Assembly: GCF_030253575.1 (NCBI RefSeq)
Contig: NC_080567.1
Span: 30,826,501 to 30,890,500, forward strand
DNA length: 64,000 nt
Direction of reading: 5' to 3'
Source: Rhododendron vialii
Lineage: Eukaryota > Streptophyta > Magnoliopsida > Ericales > Ericaceae
The notes under the pieces were generated by a model, which was not told where the DNA came from, ran no database searches, and saw only the letters and a list, made by a program, of their open reading frames with translations. Of the stretch, positions 34,121-46,303 are shown one piece after another (the stretch's first letter is position 1; the number at the start of each line of letters is the position of its first letter). The position numbers and the translations under genes are program-made.

Positions 34121-34177
<57 letters not shown>
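34121..34177 (+). repeat. (TC)28 microsatellite in the PYM 5' UTR
   Basis: An uninterrupted TC run ending 16 bp before the PYM start codon, likely length-polymorphic. Confidence 0.95.
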
Positions 34178-34178
<1 letters not shown>

Positions 34179-34192
34179 ATCATCGTCTCCAC

Positions 34193-37100
34193 ATGGCAAT
34201 GGCCAGCAGTGGTCAAGAAGAAGACGTGAACCAGTTAGCAGCTGAGCTGAGCAAAACCCTAAAAGACGGGGAGAGGATACTGGCGCCAACGCGGAGGCCG
34301 GATGGATCCCTCAGGAAGCCCATCCGAATTAGGGCTGGTTACGTCCCTCAGGATGAAGTCGCCAAGTACCAGTCGAAGGGTGCCCTGGTACGTATCTTTA
34401 AACATGTATCTGTATCTGTCTGTGTGTAGGCGTGTATGTGCGTACGTATGCGTTTACGGCTGTGCTGTTAATAATTTTGTTTGTGCGTGTTGAATGTTGA
34501 TTTTGTGGTAGTGGAAGAAAGAGATGCAGTCGTTGCAGGAGGTTCCGCCGGGTTACGATCTGGATTCGGAACTGAAGCCCAAGACCAAAGCTGCTAAGAG
34601 GAACGAAAGAAAAAAGGAGAAGCGACAGCAGGTCTCTCTCTCTCCCTCTCTCCACAGATGCGTGTGCGCACGCGCTTATATATAGAAGATGCTCGGGCAC
34701 ACGCGATGGGTGTGCAGATTATATTATACGAAAGCAGAAATGTGAAAAATCTTCAATTGGACTGGCCTGTAATGAAATCTTGAGATGTGAAATTAGAAAA
34801 GACTCAGAGAGAGGAAAGAAGGAAATTAGGGTGGCAGCTTTTTCTTCTCTTGTTCGTTTTTTGGGTGGTTAAAGGGGTAGTTTAGGAAATTAAAAGTGTG
34901 AGATGGTTTCATAACTGCCGTTAAGGTGGCAGCTTTTTCTTCTCTTGTTCGTTTTTTGGGTGGTTAACGGGGTAGTTTAGGAAATTAAAAGTGTGAGATG
35001 GTTTCATAACTGCCGTTCACTCCAAGAGGAGTGTTCCCTTCATAATAGTAATAGATGATAGATAATAGGAGTATATATAGCTTGTAGCAGGCTAGCAACC
35101 AAAGTCGGGGATTGAGCTGGACTTTGGACGGCGAGGGAGCCGGCATATAGTGGATAGGAATCTATAATGTGCTATAATGCATCAATAAATTAAGCCTAAG
35201 GGAAAAGGAGTTATAAGTAGTCGATGAAGGAAACTCATAAAGTTTGATGGAGAAGATGCAGATTAACAAAATAAAGTTGGATGGTAAAGATGCAGATTTA
35301 AGAACAAAAGTGAGATTTACTTGCAAAAACTGCCTAAAATGCATGAGACCGAAATGCTAATTTGTAAATGTAGAAGCTCGAGTTTATTCTAGCCATCAAT
35401 GCTTTGGGACCCTAACCATGGTTGAGATAGCACCCCCACATGGTCTCTTACGATTGACAATTTTATTGAGGGCCACATGACATAGCCATTATTTCTTCCG
35501 CTAGGAAAGCATGAGATATATTTGTCCATACCGATACCGATGCTCTGGACTATCAATGAAGGAAGCATGGTAATGTGCACATAAATTGATTTAGGTCTCT
35601 AGGCCTGCCCTCTCTGATGCCATTTGGCTTTGATTTGGGGGCATGGTTTTACAACAAAACGTCCTTGTAGCTGTAGGAAAGCATGAGATAATGGCATGGG
35701 CATTGCCACGATCAACCTCAACCACCACCGATAACTCATGCTTTCCTAGCGGAAAGAATAATGGCTATGTCATGTGGCCCTCAATAAAATTGTCAATGGT
35801 AAGAGACCATGTGGGGGTGCTATCTCAACCATGTCATGTGGCCCTCAATAACATTTGTGACTACGTTTTTTTGTTTAATTTGTTATCTTCTTCTGTGCAT
35901 CAAGATATGTTGATAGTAGTTGAAGTTGTTGATTTTGCTCTTGAAGGAAAAATAACCACAAAGCAGAACTGGTTTTCCAGACTCAATTACCAATCCATTT
36001 GAATCCTTGTGTGCCCTATATTTCACATTTTAGCTTTCTCATCAAATGCATTACATTTTGCCAAGTTTGGCCATTAGTGGTGGAAAACACGGATATCCTA
36101 ATGTACTAACAAGAAGATGAAGAAACCTTGGTTGTGCTATTTCCTTGGGGTTCATCTCTACATTCGTCCACTTCTTCATATAAGATCTTCCATAAATCTG
36201 TTTCCTTCTTGGCTTAATTGCATATAAACGGGGAACAAGCACACTTAGAGAGTTGACTGTTACGTTCAGGAAGGATGAATCACTTATGGGAAGGAATTTA
36301 ACAATTTTATTTTGTTTGGTTGGACCATAGGTGTGATTGTTTGTTTCTCGTGCAAGGCTGAAATTGGAGGTAATAGCAATGTTTTTAAAACAGGACCAGT
36401 AAGCGAACTAGAAAAGGGACCGGGCGGTTGAACCGGAATTGAACTGTGATGTCATAATTATGTAAAAATATATATTAATAATATGTAACTAATTAAAATA
36501 AGCGTATAAAAGAATATAAGTGTAAAAAAGGTTGAACATTTACATTATTATGTCAAGTGAAAGGAGGAGGAATTTTCTTCAACTTTCTTTCAATCCCACA
36601 TCGGTGGGAAACAAAACTTCAACCACAAGATAGGCTTATAAATCTTTTGACAATGCTTGAAGACCGAGTGTTGGGTTTGAGCCATTCAAAGGCATTTATT
36701 CCCTTCCCAAAGCATATTTGCACGCATGCAATTAAAGCGGTGGTAGTAATAAATTCTTATTCTAGTTCAAATTTTTTACTCCGGTTCAGTTAACCGGTAC
36801 CGGTTATGACGGTTGAACGGTTTTCAGTATATAGGCCAGCTTTGATTTGATCGCGGTTTCTGGAATTGTCTGGACCGGAGCAACATCGAGTCGACAGTTC
36901 AACCGACCGGTCCGGTTTTTAGAACATTGGGTAATAGGTATAATGATGGTATGATCCAAGTTCAATGATGATTGAGGGGCTGGTGGCAGTGGTGTTGAAA
37001 GGTTCACCAATGTAGCTAAAATGCACGTTTGTGCGTGGCAGACTTGACTTCGATAATAAATGTATGGGGATTAGGCGTAGGAGTTTGTTCATCCGATGTA

Positions 37101-39228
37101 GAAGGCATGGCTGTTTATGGCAGTTTAAACTTTGATTGTAAATATCTTTGAAATTAGTTGTAGGAGTTTGTTCATCCACTTACATACTAACAAGTTAGCA
37201 AGAATCTTTCTTTTTTGTCTTATTTTAGTACCTTTTCTTTTGAGGGTTGCTATTTTTGTTGTTACACTATATTCAGTATGTTTCTGGTTACAGGCTGCTC
37301 TTGATAAGGGTAAGAACTCGGACAAAAATGAAGATTCAGCTGAAGATGCTAGTCAGGGGTCGGAACCAGTTGATTCAGTTGTGTCTCAGATGAATGGCCT
37401 TGCTATTTCTTCAAATTCTGCTGTGGTTACACCTCCATTAGACGTAACAGAAAGTTCAACTCCTTCAGATCATATTTCAGATATTGATAAAAGAATTAGA
37501 GCTCTTAAAAAGAAGGTATCATTTCTCAGGCTTCTTACATTTCAAGAGCATATTCACAAATCTACAATATTCCATATTCGGTTTCGTGTGCGACATAGAT
37601 TGTTGTTAAAGGTGAACTGGCACCAAAAAGCAATGGGCTGGGAGACTTTATGCTAGGCATGACCCCCTCACTCAGGCCCACTTGGAGCCTTTACGCATTT
37701 TTAGCCGCCTCTAGGCTTAAGAAAGGCCTTCTTTAATGACTCAATCATACCTCTCCCCCTTTTTTCCATTAGTCACTGGTTGGCATGTCATATTCATGGT
37801 ATTGTCTAGTCAATATTTGGGATTCTAGATTATGCCCTTGAGGCCTACTTGTTGAACTAGACCCTAGTGCTTTATTCTTGGTGCATAAAGCAATACTTAT
37901 ACGTAGGGTTCATGATTGTGGCGTTTTATTTCGTCAATTTGTTATGGTGTTTGGTTTCGTTGATGCATGATTGATTTCATGCATATCTATTTAGCTACAC
38001 TCTTGGTCTTGGCTGATAATCTTTTGCCACACTGCTTCAAATGTTAAGTTGCTTTCAGTTGGAGTCTTTATATCATGCGTAATGACGTGGCTTTCTGTTA
38101 GGTTGTGGGGACCTTGGCACTTCAGTGCCCCTTGAGCCTTTTAGAGGCTGTATTTGGATGAAGGATTTCGGTAGCAAAAAGGAAAGGGGAAAACAGAAAA
38201 CTTGGAGGATCTAACGGGTTCACAGCGGTTAGATCCTTCAGTGTTTCCATCTATTTCCTTTTCCTTTTCCTTTCCCAAATCTTTGATCCAAATACAGACT
38301 TAATAACCACGGTTTTAGGAACTTGATTTCATCTTAAACTTGTTTATGACTAAAAGGTTACTTTCCCATATTGCTGTTCTTGGAATTTTGGTTGGATAAA
38401 AATCCTTTTTTTTCTAGTTTTGCTACTCCATTTATCTTATCGAAGTTCCTATACTCTTGGCAGACTAGGAAACACCCAATTGAATATTTGTAGCAATGGA
38501 GTTCTAGTGGGAATTTGAATCACTTCATTTTACAGTTTTTGACACGACATCTAGGAACATTTGAGGAAAAATGCCGTTATTATTCTACATCTAAAAATAG
38601 AAATATAATTTATATGAGTAAGTTACATGAACTGGGGTACGGGTGTCGAGGGCATGTACAGGGGTCGCATCCATCTAAACCTATAATTGAAGGGTACGTA
38701 GAGTCAACAGGATAAGGTTCATGTTTTTGTTGGCATTTCTCTATTTCGTAGGAGAAGTTGATCAATCTTATGTATCTTTTTGCTTTTCTTTTCCAAATGG
38801 GGCTGATTTTAGAGTCTCAAAAAGTGTGCTCTACTCATTTTTTAGCATTTGTGAGATAGTACAAGTATATGAAAAGTGTCCGATGGGAAACCATCGGAAG
38901 CATTTCCCTCGTCCCTTTTCCGAATGCTATCAGAACCAGATTTATCTTCAAGAGTGCATGTAAATTAGTGTGTAAACAACTATTATGAGTCGTACTGTAG
39001 ATGTTCAGCGTTCTATGAGCTAATAATTACAAGATGCCATTAAAGTGCACTAATGAACTCCCTTGTATTCGTTTATGCCAACAGATAAGGCTGTCGGAAG
39101 CTCAACAGCAGAAAACAATACAGCAAGAAATGAAGCCAGAACAAATGGAGAAGATGACCAAATTGGAAGGTTGGCGCAACGAACTGAAGCTCTTGGAAGA
39201 TAGAAAAGCTGAGCTATTGACGTCGTAG
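34193..39228 (+). CDS. PYM, partner of Y14 and Mago
   Basis: Four exons join in phase 0: 34193-34387, 34512-34631, 37294-37515 and 39085-39228, giving 226 aa. Residues of about 28-50 carry the Mago-Y14-binding core, GERILAPTRRPDGSLRKPIR. Next come IRAGYVPQDEVAKYQSKG and a basic KTKAAKRNERKKEKR block. The C-terminal part has IDKRIRALKKKIRLSEAQQQ and LEGWRNELKLLED, the helical ribosome-contacting region. PYM binds the Mago-Y14 dimer in the cytoplasm and removes exon-junction complexes from spliced mRNA, linked to translation. Length and motifs match plant PYM, so it is intact. A second in-frame ATG at 34199 is an alternative start. Intron 2 is 2.7 kb and filled with repeats (see separate entries). 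It converges on MRT4. Confidence 0.95.
34830..35018 (+). repeat. 95-bp tandem duplication in PYM intron 2
   Basis: Copies start at 34830 and 34925 and share GTGGCAGCTTTTTCTTCTC and GTGTGAGATGGTTTCATAAC, with one clear mismatch (TTAAAGGGG against TTAACGGGG). This is a recent duplication. Confidence 0.9.
35417..35833. repeat. Inverted repeat with 99-bp arms in PYM intron 2
   Basis: Arm 1 is 35417-35515 and arm 2 is 35735-35833, with a loop of 219 bp. Arm 1 reads CATGGTTGAGATAGCACCCC onward and arm 2 ends in its reverse complement. I count only about five differences. The loop holds a further partial copy (TAGGAAAGCATGAGATAATGG near 35674). Transcribed with the PYM pre-mRNA it would fold into a long hairpin. 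Confidence 0.9.
36377..36929. mobile_element. hAT-type MITE with 8-bp target duplication in PYM intron 2
   Basis: The element is flanked by GGTAATAG at 36369-36376 and 36930-36937. Ends are inverted: CAATGTTTTTAAAACAGGACC on the left and, reversed, CAATGTTCTAAAAACCGGACC on the right. The 8-bp duplication is the mark of hAT elements. It is non-coding and rich in CCGGT segments. Confidence 0.9.
38144..38299. mobile_element. Small MITE in PYM intron 3
   Basis: 156 bp bounded by TTA on both sides (38141-38143, 38300-38302), with inverted ends that each contain CTGTATTTGGAT and a following AAGGATTT/AAAGATTT, then mirrored GGAAAGG/CCTTTCC blocks. This fits a Tourist-like (PIF/Harbinger) element. 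Confidence 0.75.
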
Positions 39229-40474
39229 ATTGAGGTTTATTGTAGGGTTAAACAACCATGTAGCTTCTAATTATTGTTGTTTGATGGATTAGCAAACAAC
39301 ACATTTTCGAGCAGATTTTGCATTGGCATTCCTGCTATGAGGGAACCTCTTTAGTTTGTAAGACCCATTAGCTCCTACAGTTAGCTTATGAGGGAACCTC
39401 TTTAGTGAGCACAAAGAACTTATTCAAATACTCATTTCAGGTGATTGCTGCTAAAGCGAACTGTTCGGATGTGTTTTTTAGCACGGGACAGAATGCGAAA
39501 CGTGGGCACAGCCAGGCCCCCTCGGAAGAGTCTAGTCTACTAAACATTCAGTCTCTAGTATTTGTCAAAGTGCTTGCCGTTAAAAAACTACTTTGGTTGG
39601 TTAAAATTTTCAGAATCTTTGTTCCGAATTCGGTTTTTCAAAAAGTTGAAAAACTTGTATGGCTAAAAAGTTTTGAAACTTGTTCTTAATTTTTACTAGT
39701 TTCTAAACAATGGTGCCTGTAACTAATCAAATGGTATTTCTAAGTTGACCTCGCACCTTTTTCTACACACCGACCTTCTCTCTCCACAGCGGTAGCTTTG
39801 TTCTTGTACGGAAAGATATATATAGAGTTTTCTACGGAGTCTGTTTTTTATTCCTCAAACTATCACCACTTTTTTTTTTTTAAACTTCGTACTTAAACTA
39901 CCAAAATCACTCATTTCATCCTTAAACTAATACTGTATGCTTGAGGAAGTTTACTAATTATTGTCTCCAGATCCCTTCATTTTTGGACTCTAGGCCAATT
40001 TTCTGTTATTCTATTTGGTTGCTCATACCAAACGCAACTGCAACATTATCCCATTCTCTCACCACTTCTTTTGAACACGTCCAATATAAGTCACTCTCAC
40101 CAAGTTACAGTTGAAATATCAAAAGAGTTCTTTCGTCGGCAATCCAAAAAATAGTTGGGCAATTCAGATATTCTTTTCTTGGAAAATATACCCTTCTCTT
40201 GGACATTAATCCTTTGGTATTATTAGAATTTAAGGTACAAGATTCTCATCACTGGTAGTCTCTCGAATAGGGTTTAAAACCGGTGACTAGTAAGATAAAA
40301 TCTGAACGCAAAATTGGAGCCATAGTACAACAAGACCGACACTGAGAAATAGAATTATGCATTATCTGAGTTAAACAGCAGATATCCAGAAGAAAACTGA
40401 GATGCCCCTAAAATGCCGGTACTCTATTACTTGGCGAAGGCGTCATCGTTGTGGATCCTTGAACGAACATAACA
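39229..40474. other. Convergent intergenic region between PYM and MRT4
   Basis: It holds the 3' ends of both genes. A short direct repeat, TATGAGGGAACCTCTTTAGT, occurs at about 39337 and 39388. An unplaced open stretch at 39405-39689 has no family features. Nothing else is recognisable. Confidence 0.45.
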
Positions 40475-43400
40475 CTAGGAGGATTCAACATCTGAGTCAT
40501 CATCTAGCCCTTCTTTATAAACTTCAAATCCCTCAGGGCTCCATCTGCAAACTAACCGCAGCCGGAAGGAGGCCATCTTGATACCAAGCAGACGCTGGAT
40601 GATACATTCAAAAACTCTTTCATTCAAAAAACTTGCATGACTCTGCATACATCACAAAACCTTTATCCCCCCCACCCATACATGTGCAACTCCACAGCTA
40701 ATGGTAAAAGTAATTACTGATATCAAATGGCAGTAGAACCAACACAAGAATATGAAGGTATTCATCTGTGACTTGAGTATACTAATGGTCCCGAAAAGTA
40801 TTTGCTCCATGCCAATTAGTACTTGCTCTACAGTAATGGTCTCTAATATATAAGCATTGTGGTACTTTCTTTTCCAAGATAGCCTTGGTTCTGTTGGTGA
40901 TTTTGAACAGTATTCCTGTAGTGACAACCTAAATCGAATTTCATGTTTACTCCATAAGTTGCCACAATAAAAAACCATTCTGTGGCAAAGTGCATCCATT
41001 GGGACCGCTCCTGTATTTGTCCTTTCTTAACACGAACTAAAAGAAAACGAACCAACAGTGCCATCCATCAAACCTATCAACAAATTTGAGCATTTCAACA
41101 ATATACCCTGACCATTTGATAGCATCATCAGCTACTTCCACAATCCAATACCCAGAGCAAAAAGAACTAGATTGCTCTCATAGGACTTGGGCTGAAATGA
41201 TCATGTGTGGTGCAGGATTTAACCACATACACATGCCCAATCTATCTGTTTCTAATGGTAACTATAACGAAATCTATCTGTTTCTAATAACTGTAATGAA
41301 CAGGAAACTAAAAAAACATGCCAGACACAAATTCACATTTGGGAATAGAACGAACCAGTATGTGTGCTGACTCTGGAGACAATGGCTTCCCCTCTTCACA
41401 AACAACAAAGTCCGAAACTAGCTCCACCACTCCTGCTCAGCGTGAACCAAGTCCATTACATGAACTAACTAGCAAACGTGTGCGTGTGATGGGGGTGGGG
41501 GTGGGGGGAAGGGGATGACTCACCTTTATTCAACCTAACAGGCATCCCCAGCTTGCGCAGGAGGGGCTCCATCTCATGTGTGAACTGGTCCAGAGGACCT
41601 TCATTAAGCTCCACCTGCAAATTGGAAGGCGATAATATGAGCCTTTGTAGGAGTTAGGACACAGGAAATAGCAGATTAATGTAATACATACAATATATGT
41701 GAGTAACATCTAATACTCGGAACATTAATGAAACTCAGGATCAGGTGGCAAAATTGCGATATTTGCCACGTGTCAGAAGAAAGAACACACGTAACTACAT
41801 AAGTGTCAAAGATATTTAATGCTGTAATTGTATAATCCTAAAGAAATCCTAGAGCAATGTAAACTCTCCAATACTAATTGGGGAAGTGAGCTTTAGTTGA
41901 GGTATGTTCAGTCAGTGAACTTAAGTGAAATAGTATGCAATTTGATGCGCCAAACAATAATGAGTCTGCTTTGGTCATTCACATTTGACCATGAAAATAT
42001 ACTACCTGAGGCCTGAACAGTACACTGGATATTTTGGACAGATATCTAGAATGGTTGAAATAAATCCTAAAATTCACCAATCCTCTCACTTAAGGCAATA
42101 ACCTAATCTACTTTGATTGAGGTCTACCCCAGCACAACCACCAACAGATAACATGTACAGTAGTACAGCAACTCAAGTTCAAGGGAGCACAAACATGTGC
42201 AAAAGACAGAAAGTGGAACAATTGCCACACACCTTCTCTGTAGCAGTGCTACCAGTCCTCGCAAATTCATGTTCCTCATACTCGTTGAATAACCTGCAAT
42301 AAAATATGTAAGAAAATAGCAATGTGTATGAAAAAACTAGGAGAAGTATTTACCCAAAAAACAAAGAAACAAATAAGCAACTAGCAAGGAAAGAAGGAAA
42401 ATCATAAAAAATTAATTCGCAGGGAGCAACAAGAAGTACTCATGGATGAAAAGTCCACAATTAGGAGACAAAAATGGAGGCATAGCTGACATATCTTTTC
42501 TTCTAGAAAGAAGAGATTGTTATCATACATTTTCTGAAGAGACAGAAGAACAAACATTTTTAGCAGGACATCTTAACTTCTCCAACTTTCATTAAAGTGC
42601 TGTCAATTGTTATTGAACATCTCCCTATAGCCTCATTAAAAGCTTCGAAAACGTAAGGCACCTCTTACTTCAGCGTTAATTAACATTATGTACCATGTTT
42701 TAATTAATTAAAACTACTAAATCATGATTGAAAATTTGAAACCAAGATACCAAATGGTGGGAAAATATGAACCTCCCATCAACCGTTACAACCAAATAAA
42801 TGTATCCTAGTATCGAAAACCACGGATGAATGGTGTGCTCTAAACATCCTCAGTCAAAGCTAGCAACTAGAAAGACATGCCATAGTGTGGATCCATAGCG
42901 GGAGAAACTGTTGTACATACTTTAAACTTTCAATTCCATGTCATTTGGAAGACCAGGGTGCTATACTCTGTGAAGCAAAACTTCGGGAACACAAATTAAG
43001 AAAAAAATGAAATCTCCGAGCACATTTCTGCATAACTCTGAATGCACTTTCATATTCCATTTCCATATGGGCTGCATGCAAAGAAGCGCTTAAATTGCAT
43101 CCGAGATGCAGTACCTTTGGACCTCGTCATTTGGTAAATTGGTACAACAAAGACCAGAATCTCCATGTAGAAGCTGAATAGGAAAACAAATAAACAAAAT
43201 GAGTAAAGAGCCTTTACATTAAAAAATCCAATTAAGATCAATGTTGGAACAGCAATATATTTCACCGACTAACATAGAGTGCAACCCTACCTTAGAAACT
43301 TTATGAAGGCCAGGTCTAATCTCATCGGCAACAGATCGACCAAGGGACACCTGCATGACTTTGTTTGATCCAAGGAAAAATCTGCCACAATAGAAAGATA

Positions 43401-44785
43401 GCAATATCAATTCTGACACTATGCTGATTGTATGGGGTTTTTTAATACTTTTTGCTGGGGGAAAGTCAGTAGTGTCAGTTGTAGTAGTGAGATTTGAACC
43501 CCGGTCATGTGCTGATTGCAAATTACATATCCAATGTAAGGCACAAATAACTCATCAAATTTCCAACGTTACAGATGAATCAAAAAGCCCTGCCACAAAG
43601 ATCTCCACGCCCACCATCTACATATGCATTTGACTTCATATGAATTTTCAGGGAGCTAAGTTGTTCTTCTGTTATTGAATCGTTCTTACGTACTTATCTA
43701 AGGGATTGTATTCTATGGATGGAGGGATGGAGATTAACACTATCCCCAATAGATCAGTATGTTATGTATACATAATTGCAACTCCTTAATAGAATCAGTT
43801 ATCCTATGAGGAATCGTTTTCCGTCAAAAGAAGTTTGATCTGGAGAATATTTCTGTTCACATCTGCGAAAGACTCATTTGCATTTGGAACTCATATAAAG
43901 TTAGACAACAAACTGGGCCTGCTGCTATTTGGTTGCTTAGATTGGAGAAGGGAAATCCAGGGGATGTAATGGTCCTGGGTAAAAGCTAGGGCTGCAAACA
44001 AATGGAACTGTTCTCAAGCAGCTCAAGGATCAGCTTGTTATGAGCTCAGCTCGACTCAATAGTAGAAGAGGCGAGCTCGAGTTAGTTGTAACGCAACTCG
44101 TTTATGAAATCTTGGCTTGTTTGGAGCTTCTCGGCTCGTTAAGTAAACGAGCACCGAACTCAGACACCTCGATACTACACGAGCGGAGCTCGAGCTTGAT
44201 TATTTGCGCTCCATTTGAGCTCGAGCTCGACTAGTCTTGAACGGGCTGATCTTGAGCTATACTAGTTTTGAACGACCCAAGCTCGAACAATTCTAAGTTC
44301 CCCTCAGCTCTTTCGCAGCCCTAGTACTTACAACTCGAATGATACTTGAACGAAAAACACAAAACGCAACAACAAAATTCCAACTTTCGTTACGCTTGGA
44401 CAATTTCTCCAAAGCAGCAAGACCGTGCGTTACCTGCTGGACGATTTGAGCTGTTCCCTGAACTCCTTGAACTTGAGATTCCTCATGTTCTCGAAAGTAA
44501 AGACGTAAACCGAACTGTACTTCTCTACAGCCTCCCTTATCGAATTTACAATAGACTCCTTGTGCTCCCTACCCTTTTTCTTCGTCTTCGATAACGTCAC
44601 TGCAACTCACATACAAATTACAATCACTACAAACCCAAAACAATAAAATCACGCTTCATTTGACCGTTCCTGGTGTATTTCGCTGATTTCCCGATACAAT
44701 TCGAATTGTGGGAGCCATCATTAAGTATAGTGGAATAATAAGAAGAAGAAGGCGAACCTGGTCTGTTGCGCTTGGACTTCGGCAT
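40475..44785 (-). CDS. MRT4, mRNA turnover protein 4 / 60S ribosome assembly factor
   Basis: Eight exons on the minus strand, in coding order: 44758-44785, 44434-44599, 43291-43381, 43115-43173, 42233-42293, 41524-41614, 41356-41432 and 40475-40594. All phases fit, giving 230 aa. The start reads MPKSKRNRPVTLSKTKKKG, as in MRT4 across eukaryotes. Then come YVFTFENMRNLKFKEFRE, FFLGSNKVMQVSLGRS, EEHEFARTGSTATEKVEL and the C-terminal FEVYKEGLDDDSD. MRT4 is a paralogue of ribosomal stalk protein uL10 (P0). It binds 25S rRNA in pre-60S particles in the nucleolus and is replaced by P0 in the cytoplasm. It lacks the P0 acidic C-terminal stalk motif, as expected. Length is normal. It is divergent from separase and convergent with PYM. 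Intron 2 contains a TIR element. Confidence 0.96.
43986..44324. mobile_element. TIR element rich in GAGCTCGAGCTCG-type motifs, in MRT4 intron 2
   Basis: Ends are inverted: CTAGGGCTGCAAA on the left and, reversed, CTAGGGCTGCGAA on the right. The interior repeats AGCTCGAGC-like palindromic words (44030-44300). This composition belongs to a widespread plant non-autonomous repeat. I could not find a convincing target duplication. Confidence 0.6.
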
Positions 44786-45130
44786 CTCTGTGTTGAAGGC
44801 GAAGGTGGCGGCTCTCTCTCTCTCTCTGGTTCGCTGCCTCTCCTTTCTCTGCTCTTGTTTTTGTCTGTGTTCTGAAATCCCTTGAAATGGTTTGCTAGGG
44901 TTTAAGGGTCCCCGTAATCAGCTGAGTATGAAATATTGGGCCGAGCACCGCTCCGGTGCGTGGGCAGTTCTGGGCCAACTTGAAATGGGCCGGTGTTGAT
45001 ATTGAAGGAAGGGAAAATGACGGCCCAAATGACGTATTTTGATAATTAATACATTTTAAGGACATGATAAAAACATTTGTTAATGAATAAAATGTGAACA
45101 CCGTCATTTTTCCTTGAAGGAATAACATAA

Positions 45131-45252
45131 TCATAGGGATATTGATTTTCACGCATCACTTTTGTACGCAGACGCTCTACTTTGTACATAATCATAAGGA
45201 TATTGATTTTGATGCTCCACTTTTGTACACGGGCGCTCTACTTTGTACATGA
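45131..45252 (+). repeat. 61-bp tandem duplication
   Basis: Copies start at 45131 and 45192. Both contain GATATTGATTTT, CACTTTTGTAC and CGCTCTACTTTGTACAT. They are moderately diverged. Confidence 0.85.
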
Positions 45253-45348
45253 AGTTACTAGTAATTTCACGTTAAAAATGGAAGTGCTTGGGTACAAAAG
45301 TGGCTAGTAATTTGTTTCCAATTACTACTGTAATTTATAAATAAATTA

Positions 45349-45601
45349 AGGGGTGTTTCCGGTAGTGAAAAACTTGTATATTTTTATTTGTGGTTGAAAA
45401 GTTGTTAAGTGTTTCCGGTAGTGAATAAGTTGTTGATGAGTTTGTGAGTAGAGTTATTATAATAAAGAAAGTTTTTGTTGATAACTTTTTTATTAGTGGA
45501 AACGATATGGTAAAATGCTGAAATGTTTTTGTTAGTGAAAAGGGGATAGTAAAATGAGTTAAGTTTTTAGTATTTTTTGTTATTAGAAACGGGACCTTTA
45601 G
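45349..45601. mobile_element. MITE-like element, GTTTCCGGTAGTG family
   Basis: The left end reads GGGGTGTTTCCGGTAGTG and the right end in reverse reads AAGGTCCCGTTTCTAATAAC. The terminal G-rich GTTTC words mirror each other and the interior is AT-rich with repeated TTGTTAAGTGTTTCCGG words. Weak terminal matching limits confidence. Confidence 0.45.
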
Positions 45602-45627
45602 TACATATAAAAAATTAACAATCATAT

Positions 45628-45859
45628 GCTCCGTTCCAGAACTGAAAATAAGTAATTATTTATTAAGAAGGCAATTTCAAATTCAAAAATAATGTGTTTA
45701 CACAAATAATTTTTCTAGCAATATGGATCTTGTTTTCATAGATCTTATCGAGATCTTTTATACGGTGCAAAAAAAAAAATTTCTTATTTACATTATTTTT
45801 GAGTTTGAAAAAATGAAATAAGTGCTTATTTTTTAAGAAGGTGTTCTGAAACGGGGCCT
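45628..45859. mobile_element. MITE, GGCCCCGTTC family, copy 2
   Basis: The left end is GCTCCGTTCCAGA and the right end in reverse is GGCCCCGTTTCAGAAC. Sub-terminal AATAAGTAATTATTTATTAAG is mirrored by AATAAGTGCTTATTTTTTAAG near the right end. Same family as 18628-18950 and 52972-53207. Confidence 0.7.
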
Positions 45860-45889
45860 AGTAAATTGACTGACTTAAGCCTTTCTCGT

Positions 45890-46040
45890 AACTTAATGCT
45901 GTGTTTGGTTTGGTTTTTGAAATTTTTTTTGAAAAATTGTAGGGGTAATAAGTGGAAAGAGATAGAGATAGAAATATTGGAAGTAGGATGAATTTAAGGG
46001 GAATTTTTTGAAAAATTTCTTTTTGAAAAATAAAAAGAAC
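45890..46040. mobile_element. MITE-like sequence with GTGTTTGGTTTGG end
   Basis: The left part reads TGTGTTTGGTTTGGTTTTTG, with a GGGGTAATAAGTGGAAAGAGA segment that resembles the repeats at 22790-22970 and 52431-52618. The right end is not sharply defined. Confidence 0.45.
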
Positions 46041-46170
46041 AAGGCATTAACCAAATAATACAAAGTTAATTACATCTTCTATTTCTAATTTTCTATAGAA
46101 AGAAACGTATAATCAAATAGAATTGGAGTATCAAATAGCAAACTCGGAAAATCTGAGGGGTGAAGTGAAG

Positions 46171-46180
46171 TTTATAAAAG
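46171..46180 (+). promoter_or_regulatory. TATA-like box upstream of separase
   Basis: TTTATAAAAG lies 124 bp upstream of the separase start codon, followed by a CT-rich leader. Position and sequence fit a core promoter, but the start site is not proven. Confidence 0.4.
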
Positions 46181-46303
46181 CTCGTTCCCTTCTCTCATAC
46201 GCAAAAGGGGCAGAACCCCGACTTTGAATTTTTTCCAGCCTTGGCGCCCATTTGTACACTTCGCTCCTCTCTCTCTCTCTCTCCCCCCGCCACTGCCGCA
46301 CCC

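Larger units (their letters stand above)
44786..46303. other. Divergent intergenic region between MRT4 and separase
   Basis: The left edge has a CT run (about 44813-44828) in the MRT4 5' UTR region. The middle is filled by a 61-bp tandem duplication and at least three MITE-like elements (listed separately). The right edge holds a TATA-like box and a CT run (46264-46284) of the separase leader. No other gene is present. Confidence 0.6.

Noticed and set aside
46241..46303. Upstream in-frame ATG for separase
   Set aside because: It would add 21 residues encoded by the CT-rich leader (Leu/Ser/Pro low complexity). The ATG at 46304 begins a protein-like sequence.
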